Of a stretch of 7,085 nt of DNA, positions 1 to 6,059 are shown piece by piece. Each line of letters starts with the position of its first letter. The stretch's first letter is position 1. The position numbers and the translations under genes are program-made. Where the stretch lies: assembly GCA_027031565.1 (NCBI GenBank), contig JALVPX010000172.1, positions 24,775 to 31,859 of the forward strand, read 5' to 3'. The notes under the pieces were generated by a model. It did not search any database and was not told the origin of the DNA. It worked only from the letters and a program-made list of their open reading frames with translations. The DNA is from Deltaproteobacteria bacterium (lineage in GTDB: Bacteria > Desulfobacterota > Dissulfuribacteria > Dissulfuribacterales > JALVPX01).

Positions 1-181
1 GATCAGCGGGTGGCGGGTGCCGTCCGCGGCACGGCAGCGATGGGCGACCGGGGGCCCAGGCGCGCGGGCGGCTGTGGAGCTGCGCGCGAGGGTGGCCGGC
101 GATTGCTGGGTTGTTCCTTGGTGTGGACCCCGGGCGCGCGAGCGCCCGGGGTCGTTCCATGCCCCCCGGCCGCCCCGCGCG
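1..181. other. GC-rich segment without a recognisable gene
   Basis: I count about 143 G or C in the first 180 bases (about 79 %), against roughly 50 % in sampled rows of the operon genes. The three open frames that cross this stretch give Arg/Pro/Ala/Gly-rich translations of the kind any GC-rich DNA produces. All of them run on into the enolase gene in a wrong frame. I see no tRNA, rRNA fragment or plausible ribosome site. The only clear structure is the hairpin at 126-153. The segment could be an unusual intergenic region, the edge of transferred DNA or an assembly junction. Confidence 0.6.
126..153 (-). terminator. Perfect 12-bp GC hairpin downstream of eno, possible terminator
   Basis: GACCCCGGGCGC (126-137) and GCGCCCGGGGTC (142-153) pair perfectly around a four-base GCGA loop. 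The hairpin starts 28 bases past the enolase stop codon, where a terminator for that minus-strand gene would lie. No U-run follows it in the minus direction, so it is not a classical intrinsic terminator. It may act as a U-less terminator or as a 3' end that protects the mRNA. Strand is assigned from the position relative to eno, since the stem itself is symmetrical. Confidence 0.5.
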
Positions 182-1450
182 CTACCGGCCGAAACGGGCT
201 GCCTTGCCGAGTTCGGCCTCGATTTCCAGCAGGCGATTGTATTTTGCAAGGCGCTCGCTCCGGCTGGCAGAGCCTGTTTTGATCTGCTGGCCATCCATTG
301 CGACGGTAAAGTCTGCTATAAATGGATCTTCTGTCTCTCCCGACCTGTGGGAAACGACATAAGTCCATCCCGCTTTTCGGCATAATCTTATTGCCTCAAC
401 AGTCTCACTTACCGATCCGATCTGGTTGAGCTTTATGAGAACCGAGTTGGCGCTCTTTTCCTTGATACCCCGCTCGATGAAGTCTGTATTGGTGACGAAT
501 ATATCGTCTCCTACTATTTGTATCTTGTCACCAAGTTTGGCAGTCAGCTTGGCAAAGCCTTCCCAATCGTTCTCTGCTAGTCCATCTTCCAGGGATACAA
601 TCGGGTATTTCGATATCCAGCTTTCCCAGACCGCTATCATCTCATCGGTTGTTTTTTCACCTTCTCCAGACCTGGACAAGATATATTTACCATTTTCATA
701 GAATGAGCTTGCTGCAGGATCGAGGGCTATACACACATCTTCTCCTGGCTTGTAGCCGGCCTTCTCAATGGCTGCCACGATCAGCTCGCATGCCTCCTCG
801 TTGCTTTTGAGGTCCTTGGGAGCAAAACCGCCTTCGTCTCCTACTGCCGTGGAGGAGCCGCGCTCCTTGAGCAGGCCTTTCAAGGCATGAAATATTTCTG
901 CTCCGTAACGAAGGGCCTCGGCAAAACTAGGCGCACCCACGGGCATTACCATGAATTCCTGGAAATCAACGTTGCTATCAGCATGCGCACCGCCGTTCAA
1001 TATGTTCATCATTGGAACCGGAAGCCGATTGGCCGGTGCCCCTCCCAAATAGGCGTAAAGTGGAAGTCCCACGCTTTCTGCCGCGGCCCGGGCTACTGCC
1101 ATTGAAACCGAAAGTATGGCATTGGCTCCGAGATTGCTTTTTAGTTTTGTAGAATCGAGGTCCAGCATGATCATGTCAATTTCCTGCTGCAGAGTTGCAT
1201 CCATGCCAATAAGTCTTGGGGCTATCACATTGTTGACGTTGTCAACCGCCTTTAACACACCTTTGCCGTTGTAACGTTCCGGATCCCCGTCTCTCAGTTC
1301 CAGAGCCTCATTTTCCCCTGTTGAGGCGCCTGAAGGCACAGAAGCCACCCCCTGGCTGCCGTCTTCCAACACAACGAAAGTCCTCACTGTAGGGTTGCCC
1401 CTGGAGTCCAATATTTCCATGGCCTTGATTTTGCTTATAGCACTATACAT
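182..1450 (-). CDS. eno: Enolase (phosphopyruvate hydratase)
   Basis: Enolase interconverts 2-phosphoglycerate and phosphoenolpyruvate in the cytoplasm, in glycolysis and gluconeogenesis. The 422-residue protein is close to the usual 425-435. The N-terminal domain carries the SRGNPT motif (16-21) and the flexible loop SGASTG (40-45). The barrel domain has the GDEGGFAP motif with catalytic Glu206, Mg ligands Asp244 (ALDPAAS), Glu288 (SLEDG) and Asp315 (VGDD), catalytic Lys340 in the signature LIKLNQIGSVSET, the SHRSGETED loop (His368) and Lys391 in IKTGSASRSER. All active-site positions I can align are intact. The start is supported by a strong ribosome site, GAGGAGGA on the minus strand (plus coordinates 1455-1462), five bases from the ATG. 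The gene is transcribed away from the cooT operon across a shared promoter region. The last few codons are GC-rich, blending into the GC-rich left edge. Identification is secure. Confidence 0.98.
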   Translation of the reverse strand: MYSAISKIKAMEILDSRGNPTVRTFVVLEDGSQGVASVPSGASTGENEALELRDGDPERYNGKGVLKAVDNVNNVIAPRLIGMDATLQQEIDMIMLDLDSTKLKSNLGANAILSVSMAVARAAAESVGLPLYAYLGGAPANRLPVPMMNILNGGAHADSNVDFQEFMVMPVGAPSFAEALRYGAEIFHALKGLLKERGSSTAVGDEGGFAPKDLKSNEEACELIVAAIEKAGYKPGEDVCIALDPAASSFYENGKYILSRSGEGEKTTDEMIAVWESWISKYPIVSLEDGLAENDWEGFAKLTAKLGDKIQIVGDDIFVTNTDFIERGIKEKSANSVLIKLNQIGSVSETVEAIRLCRKAGWTYVVSHRSGETEDPFIADFTVAMDGQQIKTGSASRSERLAKYNRLLEIEAELGKAARFGR

Positions 1451-1581
1451 GTGTTCCTCCTCGCTGTTTCGGCTTTTTGAGACATTGAACTATTTTATAT
1501 AAAATGGATGGACCATATTTTATCTTTTGATATTATGATACAGATATAAAGTCAATGTCAGGCTTGAGGTGGAGGAGCAAC
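1451..1581. promoter_or_regulatory. Divergent promoter region between eno and the cooT operon
   Basis: This AT-rich gap must hold the promoters for both eno (minus) and the operon (plus). It contains GACATTGA (1481-1488) and its inverted copy TCAATGTC (1552-1559). Between them lie a perfect 14-bp palindrome ATTTTATATAAAAT (1492-1505) and a 9-bp palindrome ATGGACCAT (1508-1516). A possible eno promoter on the minus strand has a -35 of TTGACT (reading down from about 1555) and, 17 bases on, a -10 of TATCAA. TTGAAC at 1485-1490 is a possible plus-strand -35, but I see no well-spaced -10 for it. The exact promoter assignments are weak; the inverted repeats are certain. Confidence 0.5.
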
Positions 1582-1788
1582 ATGTGTCAATCTTCAGTAT
1601 TTTTGAAAAAAGATGATGGCGAGGAACTCATTTTAAAGGATGCAATTTTGGTTGAGCCGGTGGAGGGCGGTGTCAAAATTCAGGGATTCCTGGAATCACC
1701 AAGGGTTATACCGGCACAAATAGCAAAGATTGATCTTTTAAAGCATAAAATTGTCCTGGAATCATTAACAAATCAAGGAGGTGCATAG
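1582..1788 (+). CDS. cooT: CooT-family small nickel-binding protein
   Basis: This 68-residue cytoplasmic protein starts MCQSSVFLKKDDGEE and matches the CooT family in length and pattern. Family features seen are Cys at position 2, a short all-beta pattern of alternating charged and hydrophobic residues, and an ending like KIDLLKHKIVLESL. In Rhodospirillum rubrum, CooT is a dimer that binds nickel through Cys2 and is linked to maturation of carbon monoxide dehydrogenase. No CODH gene is visible here. A longer frame opens at 1555, but the ATG at 1582 is chosen because it places Cys at position 2 and has the site GGAGGAG (1571-1577) just upstream, while the earlier ATG has none. The stop codon abuts the ATG of the next gene, and the ribosome site of that gene lies inside the cooT 3' end, so the two are surely co-transcribed and probably translationally coupled. 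The family call is firm; the partner metal enzyme is unknown. Confidence 0.85.
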   Translation: MCQSSVFLKKDDGEELILKDAILVEPVEGGVKIQGFLESPRVIPAQIAKIDLLKHKIVLESLTNQGGA

Positions 1789-3141
1789 ATGTATCCATTC
1801 TGGGAAGTACCGTTTTTTACATCGGGAATCGTGATCGCACTGATTGCGACTTTCCATATACTCCCATGCCACTTGGCAACAGGAGCCTTTTGGTTCAGCG
1901 TGTATGTGGAACGAAAGGCAGTGCGTCAGAACCGCCCCGAGCTCAAGGAGTTTGTGCAGAAGTTTACGCTTCTGATCTTGGTGTTTTGCTTTGTGATAGG
2001 CTCGCTCACAGGTGTAGGCATCTGGTATTCTGCTACCGTGGCAAGCCCTAGAGCGATTTCCGGGCTGATCCACAACTATGTCTGGGGCTGGGCCACGGAA
2101 TGGGTCTTTTTCATCATAGAGATAGCCACTATTTACGTCTATTATTACACACTTGGCAGGATTGATGACAAAAGCCATTTGAAGATAGGCTGGATTTATG
2201 CGTGGGCTGCCTGGATCAGCATGGTAATCATAACAGGCATCCTGGCATTCATGTTGAGTTCGGGCAAGTGGATCGAGACAGGCGGATTTTTTGACGGTTT
2301 CTTCAATGCGACTTACTGGCCCCAGTTGTTCACGCGCACGGCTTTGATGTTTGCCATAGCAGGGGTTTACGCAGTGACCGTGGCGAGCAGAATGAGTGAC
2401 GAAAAGGCACGGCATGAAGTCGTGAGGACCGCCTCGGTGTGGGGCATAGCTGGTCTAGCAGGCACTGCCGTATTCATGGCGTGGTACCTGTACAAGTTAC
2501 CTGAACCTGCAAAGGAGCTCAGTCTGGGCGGCGGCCTGCCATATCTGGGCCACATGCTGACAGCGGCCGGGGTCCTGATGGGCGTGATTTTTCTATATTT
2601 TCTGGTTGTGGGGCTCATAAGGCCGCAGTTCGCCAACGTCGTTACCGGCCTCGCTGCCATGTTGATCCTTTTTGCTGCCATAGGCGCCGGAGAGGGATTC
2701 AGGGAAGGGGTGAGGCGGCCCTGGATCATCAATCAATACATGTACGGGCATCAAGTAGTAGGGCCTGATCTTCCGGCAAAGGGCATAAAATCTGAAGTGG
2801 CCAAGTTTCAGGAAGAAGGCCTGCTGAAGAACCTCTATTTCATCCCTGATGAGTGGCGGACCATAACCAAGGAAACTGCGGTCAAGGCAGGGAGAATTTT
2901 GGCCTTGCATCAGTGCGGCAATTGTCACTCTTTCGAACAGGACGGCAAGATAAGGCCTCTGCCTCCTTTGCTGGCAGGCATGGAGCCTGAATCTCCAGAT
3001 GATCTGGCAGGCTTCCTGGATTCCCTGGGGGACTATCCATACATGCCGCCTTTTACAGGCGACGACCAGGATAAACAGGCCGTTGGTGCGTACCTGTTTT
3101 ACAGGGTACTTGGCAACCCCATGATTGATGAGGGCGAATAA
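1789..3141 (+). CDS. Cytochrome bd oxidase subunit I-like protein with C-terminal haem c domain
   Basis: The protein (450 residues) has about eight membrane helices between residues 8 and 305, then a globular tail. The first helix carries TFHILPCHLATGAFW, with His23 in the place of CydA His19, a high-spin haem ligand. WATEWVFFIIE gives Glu104 (likely CydA Glu99) and Glu111. GFREGVRRPW (303-312) matches the CydA GRQPW region, with Glu306 and Arg309 equivalent to Glu445 and Arg448. The long quinol-binding Q-loop of CydA is missing. Arg183 sits where CydA has His186, the haem b558 ligand. The tail (about 360-440) has one c-type haem site, CGNCH (376-380), and a likely axial Met419 in YMPPFTG, so it should lie in the periplasm. 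I infer an oxygen (or similar) reductase subunit that receives electrons through haem c. The ribosome site AAGGAGGTG (1775-1783) lies within cooT. Superfamily membership is well supported; substrate and electron donor are inferred. Confidence 0.8.
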   Translation: MYPFWEVPFFTSGIVIALIATFHILPCHLATGAFWFSVYVERKAVRQNRPELKEFVQKFTLLILVFCFVIGSLTGVGIWYSATVASPRAISGLIHNYVWGWATEWVFFIIEIATIYVYYYTLGRIDDKSHLKIGWIYAWAAWISMVIITGILAFMLSSGKWIETGGFFDGFFNATYWPQLFTRTALMFAIAGVYAVTVASRMSDEKARHEVVRTASVWGIAGLAGTAVFMAWYLYKLPEPAKELSLGGGLPYLGHMLTAAGVLMGVIFLYFLVVGLIRPQFANVVTGLAAMLILFAAIGAGEGFREGVRRPWIINQYMYGHQVVGPDLPAKGIKSEVAKFQEEGLLKNLYFIPDEWRTITKETAVKAGRILALHQCGNCHSFEQDGKIRPLPPLLAGMEPESPDDLAGFLDSLGDYPYMPPFTGDDQDKQAVGAYLFYRVLGNPMIDEGE

Positions 3142-3150
3142 GGAGGTGAT
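3139..3150 (+). promoter_or_regulatory. Full-length Shine-Dalgarno site overlapping a stop codon
   Basis: TAAGGAGGTGAT complements 12 bases of the typical 16S rRNA 3' tail. Its first three bases are the stop codon of the upstream cytochrome gene. The next ATG begins at 3154, only three bases past the site, with the core GGAGG at a normal distance. This suggests coupled, high-level and balanced synthesis of the two membrane subunits, and it fixes the start of the second gene. Confidence 0.85.
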
Positions 3151-3153
3151 GAG

Positions 3154-4380
3154 ATGGAATTGAGCCAATACTTGAATATGATGCGGGACCCTGCAGGGCT
3201 TCCTTTTTATCCAATAGTGTTTCAGTTCTTGATGGTGCTGACCTTTGCCATGCACATTGTCATGGTGAATCTGGTTGTCGGCGGGGTGGTGCTGGCAATA
3301 TGGGAAAAGGCCAAAAACACTCCCTTTTCACACCGTCTTACAAAGGCCTTGGCAAGGATGGCAACGGTGAGCCTGTCCATTGCCATTGTGCTGGGCGTGG
3401 CACCGTTGTTGTTTGTGCAGACTGTCTATGATCCCTTCTGGTATACAGCAACTACCATGTCCGCAGTGTGGGCCATGTTCTTTCTTGTTGCCGTGGCAGC
3501 AGCCTTCTACGCTGCCTACACCTTCTACTTGGGAAAACAGGGTGCAGGCAATACAAAGACATCCTTTGCCCTGTCAAGTTACGTCTGTGTGATATTCCTG
3601 GCAATTGCAGGAGTGATCATCCACATGATTACCATGGAACAGACCTTGCCGAGCCAATGGAGGGAATGGGCTGTTTCATCCTGGGCAGGCTTGAATACAT
3701 CCGGCTTTATTTTTCACGGAGTTAAGCTGGGCAGGCTCATGCACTTTATCCTGCCTTCCTTTGCAGTCACAGGCGTTTTTTTGATGATCTATGCATGGTA
3801 TTTCCAGCCGAGGTCTGATTATTCAAAGGAATATCTCGACTATGTGGCAGAAAAGGGTGCAAAGATGGCGCTCTGGTTTACTGTTTTTTCAGTGGGAGCA
3901 GGATTCTGGTGGGCTGGAATGATACCAAAGAGCCTCCATTTTCTCAGCAACCCATTTTTTATAGTTGGGGCCGTGGCCGGGCTTGTGTTGATGGTATTCC
4001 TTGCCAAGGCGGCAACGGAGCCCGTGAAAAATGCAATTCCACTGGCAATAGCCATGTTCGTTGCCATTTTTCTGATGTGCTACGCCAGGGAAGCACTGCG
4101 CATGGCCTATGCAGGCGCCTCTGGCTATTCCATATTTGATTACAAACTTAATATCAGCTGGGGCAGCACTCTGCTCTTTTTTGCAACATTCATCGGCTCT
4201 TTCCCTGTACTCTATTTCACCGGCCTGGCGGCCTTCAAGGCAGGAAGGGCAGAAAAGGGAGAGGTGGTCACCATCTCACCATCTGCCGGAAGGCTTGCCC
4301 TCAGCCTGATGGTAGCCTGGTTTGTGGTAGTTGCCGGACTGGGTGTTGTTATCTCGTTGAAGAATGGGGCCCTGTTTTAA
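3154..4380 (+). CDS. Second bd-oxidase-like membrane subunit, divergent paralogue of the upstream gene
   Basis: The protein (408 residues) is almost wholly hydrophobic, with about nine or ten membrane helices and no haem c motif. It shares the layout of the upstream subunit: a PFYP start, then TFAMHIVMVNLVVGG with His34 facing His23 of the partner, and YAREALRMAY (310-319) with Glu313 and Arg316 in the same RExxR pattern as Glu306/Arg309. The two glutamates of the partner's third helix are replaced (AVWAMFFLV). It has HFILPSFAVTGVFLM, with His197 near the position of the CydA haem b558 ligand His186, which the partner lacks. It also has His157, His188 and His262. I read it as a duplicated and specialised CydA relative that forms a heterodimer with the upstream protein, taking the place of CydB. 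The start follows a near-ideal ribosome site 12 bases after the previous stop. The paralogy is by eye and would need a profile comparison; the membrane partner role is likely. Confidence 0.7.
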   Translation: MELSQYLNMMRDPAGLPFYPIVFQFLMVLTFAMHIVMVNLVVGGVVLAIWEKAKNTPFSHRLTKALARMATVSLSIAIVLGVAPLLFVQTVYDPFWYTATTMSAVWAMFFLVAVAAAFYAAYTFYLGKQGAGNTKTSFALSSYVCVIFLAIAGVIIHMITMEQTLPSQWREWAVSSWAGLNTSGFIFHGVKLGRLMHFILPSFAVTGVFLMIYAWYFQPRSDYSKEYLDYVAEKGAKMALWFTVFSVGAGFWWAGMIPKSLHFLSNPFFIVGAVAGLVLMVFLAKAATEPVKNAIPLAIAMFVAIFLMCYAREALRMAYAGASGYSIFDYKLNISWGSTLLFFATFIGSFPVLYFTGLAAFKAGRAEKGEVVTISPSAGRLALSLMVAWFVVVAGLGVVISLKNGALF

Positions 4381-4428
4381 CCAGGAGGTCAACGTTACAA
4401 CACCAGGTGTGTTGAAATAATGACGGAA

Positions 4429-4454
4429 AAGGCAAAAGTTTCTGGTTTTGCCTT
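4429..4454 (+). terminator. 9-bp perfect hairpin after the oxidase operon
   Basis: AAGGCAAAA (4429-4437) pairs fully with TTTTGCCTT (4446-4454) across an 8-base loop. It begins 48 bases past the stop codon of the second oxidase subunit. The descending arm carries four T residues inside the stem rather than after it, so it would be a weak terminator alone. It may act together with the larger hairpin that follows. Confidence 0.45.
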
Positions 4455-4456
4455 CA

Positions 4457-4505
4457 AGGAATCCCGGATCACCCTTGCCAATATGGCTGGTTTTCCGGGA
4501 TTCTT
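4457..4505 (+). terminator. 12-bp hairpin with internal stem, likely end of the oxidase operon
   Basis: GAATCCCGGA (4459-4468) pairs with TCCGGGATTC (4494-4503). One G-U and one A-U pair extend the stem to 4457/4505. The 25-base loop itself holds a small stem, GCCA-ATA-TGGC. TTGTTT follows on the 3' side, a modest U-tract. Its position suits a Rho-independent terminator for the oxidase operon, but the long loop also leaves room for a regulatory leader of thrC. Confidence 0.5.
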
Positions 4506-4605
4506 GTTTCATGCTGTCTGACTCCCGGTGTAAAATGCAAAAATCGGCATTATTTTGTAGAGTATGGATTTTAAGCAAATTCGAAGAGGTGATCAAAGGC
4601 ACAAG

Positions 4606-6006
4606 ATGAAATATATAAGCACTAGGGGAGGGATTGCCCCGATCCCCTTCAAGGAGACGGTCATGATGGGTCTGGCAACGGATGGAGGGCTCATATTGCC
4701 GGACCACTTTCCCGTGGTGGGTACAAGAGAGCTTTCGAGATGGCAGGGGTTGACCTATCCTGAGCTTGCCCTCGAAGTCATATCGTTGTTTGTGGATGAT
4801 ATCTCAAGAAATGACCTGAGAGCTCTTATTTTCAAGGCCTACGAAAGCTTTGATCACAAGGAAATAACTCCCCTTGTTCTTACCGGCAATTATTACATTT
4901 TGGAATTGTTTCATGGCCCAACACTGGCCTTTAAGGATATAGCGCTGCAATTCCTCGGCAACCTTTTTTCATATCTATTGCGTGAAAAGGGCGCTACCAT
5001 GAATATCCTTGGAGCCACTTCGGGAGACACTGGCAGTGCCGCCATTTACGGGGTCAGGGGAAAGGACAACATAAACATCTTCATTCTGCATCCTCACAAT
5101 CGTGTCAGCCCGGTGCAGGAGCTCCAGATGACTACTGTGCCCGATGCAAATGTGTTCAATATAGCCATAGAAGGAACTTTTGATGACTGCCAGGCCATTG
5201 TAAAGGCCATCTTTAATGATCTAGCCTTCAAGGCTAGGTATCGTCTGGGCTCGGTAAATTCCATCAACTGGGCAAGGGTGCTGGCCCAGGTGGTTTACTA
5301 TGTTTATGCGGCATTGAAGTTGAACAAAGAGGTAGGCGCAGACCTTGTACATTTTTCAGTTCCCACTGGCAATTTTGGCGACATTTTTGCTGGTTACGTG
5401 GCAAAACGCTTGATGGAGCGCCATATAGGCAGGCTGATCATTGCCACAAATGAAAACAATATCCTGTCAAGATTCATCCTTGAAGGTAAATATTCCAAGG
5501 GTACGGTAGTGCAAACCATAAGTCCCTCCATGGATATCCAGATAGCCAGCAATTTCGAACGCTATCTCTACTATCTGTTTGGCGAAGATTGCAGCAGGGT
5601 GAAGGCGGCCATGGAGCAATTTAATGAACAAGGTGAAATAACGATTTCAAAAGAGCAATTGGCCCAAGCCAGGAGAGATTTTGCCACAGCGTCTATAGAT
5701 CAGCAGACAACGCTTGAAACCATAAAGGAAATCTATAAACAGACCGATTATATAGTAGATCCCCATACGGCTGTGGGCTGTGCTGCAGCGGAAAAATTGC
5801 GCAGCAGCTTGAAAAATGGCGCAGTTGTCTGCCTGGCCACTGCGCATCCGGCCAAGTTTCCTGAGGCAGTAAAACAGGCGGTGGGGCACTTTCCGCCACG
5901 ACCGGAGAGCCTCAAGGGCCTGGATAAAAAGAACAGCAGATGCAAAGTCTTGCCAGCGAATGTGGATGCAGTCAAGAAATATGTGGCTGAAAATGCCTTG
6001 AAATAA
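4606..6006 (+). CDS. thrC: Threonine synthase
   Basis: ThrC converts O-phosphohomoserine to threonine and phosphate, the last step of threonine synthesis, using pyridoxal phosphate in the cytoplasm. The 466-residue protein belongs to the long bacterial type like that of E. coli. Counting from the chosen start, it has the N-terminal motif MKYISTRGG, the PLP lysine Lys110 in GPTLAFKDIALQFLGN, the phosphate-binding loop GATSGDTGSAA (136-146), SVNSINWARVLAQ (from 216), SVPTGNFGDIFAGY (251-264), and a C-terminal VDPHTAVGCAAAEKL. All main motifs are intact. An in-frame ATG lies at 4564, but the ATG at 4606 is preferred: it gives the conserved N-terminus and has AAAGG (4595-4599) six bases upstream, with a second purine-rich stretch AGAGGTGA (4585-4592). 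No other threonine-pathway gene is in view, so it is not in a thr operon here. The csgG-like gene follows after 53 bases and may be co-transcribed. Confidence 0.96.
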   Translation: MKYISTRGGIAPIPFKETVMMGLATDGGLILPDHFPVVGTRELSRWQGLTYPELALEVISLFVDDISRNDLRALIFKAYESFDHKEITPLVLTGNYYILELFHGPTLAFKDIALQFLGNLFSYLLREKGATMNILGATSGDTGSAAIYGVRGKDNINIFILHPHNRVSPVQELQMTTVPDANVFNIAIEGTFDDCQAIVKAIFNDLAFKARYRLGSVNSINWARVLAQVVYYVYAALKLNKEVGADLVHFSVPTGNFGDIFAGYVAKRLMERHIGRLIIATNENNILSRFILEGKYSKGTVVQTISPSMDIQIASNFERYLYYLFGEDCSRVKAAMEQFNEQGEITISKEQLAQARRDFATASIDQQTTLETIKEIYKQTDYIVDPHTAVGCAAAEKLRSSLKNGAVVCLATAHPAKFPEAVKQAVGHFPPRPESLKGLDKKNSRCKVLPANVDAVKKYVAENALK

Positions 6007-6059
6007 CCAAGGCAGTTCAAAGGCACAACAGACAACCAAACGTACAGGAGGGCTTAGGA

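Larger units (their letters stand above)
4381..4605. other. Structured gap between the oxidase operon and thrC
   Basis: This 225-base stretch has no gene I can support. Just after the oxidase stop lies a good ribosome-site sequence, AGGAGGT (4383-4389), with no start codon at a useful distance. The nearest GTG codons (4407, 4409) hit stops within a few codons. Two perfect-stem hairpins follow (separate entries), then TAAAAT (4531-4536) as a weak candidate -10 for thrC. The gap probably contains the end of the oxidase transcript and the thrC promoter and leader. I see no leader peptide rich in Thr or Ile codons. Confidence 0.5.

Noticed and set aside
1..4. Window begins with GATC, suggesting a clone-insert end
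   Set aside because: GATC is frequent throughout the window, and none lies at the GC shift near 182, so it does not explain the junction.
3..383. Minus-strand open frame joining the GC-rich edge to enolase
   Set aside because: It overlaps the 3' end of eno in another frame, and the Arg/Pro/Ala-rich translation is what 79 % GC DNA yields by chance.
1555..1581. Upstream ATG for the CooT-family gene
   Set aside because: It would add nine residues before the conserved Met-Cys start and lacks a ribosome site, while the ATG at 1582 has GGAGGAG.
1765..2415. 216-codon open frame on the minus strand inside the cytochrome gene
   Set aside because: It is antisense to a gene with clear haem and membrane motifs, is rich in Cys/His/Arg without a family pattern, and has no convincing start context.
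2593..3255. 220-codon minus-strand open frame spanning both oxidase genes
   Set aside because: It shadows two conserved membrane genes and crosses their junction; composition is that of a reverse complement.
4564..4605. Upstream ATG for thrC
   Set aside because: The added 14 residues are not part of the known N-terminus MKYISTRGG, and there is no good ribosome site before 4564.
4593..6028. Repeated 12-mer TCAAAGGCACAA before thrC (4593-4604) and before the csgG-like gene (6017-6028)
   Set aside because: Two copies of a short purine-rich string near ribosome sites can arise by chance, and the distances to the two start codons differ (1 and 31 bases).
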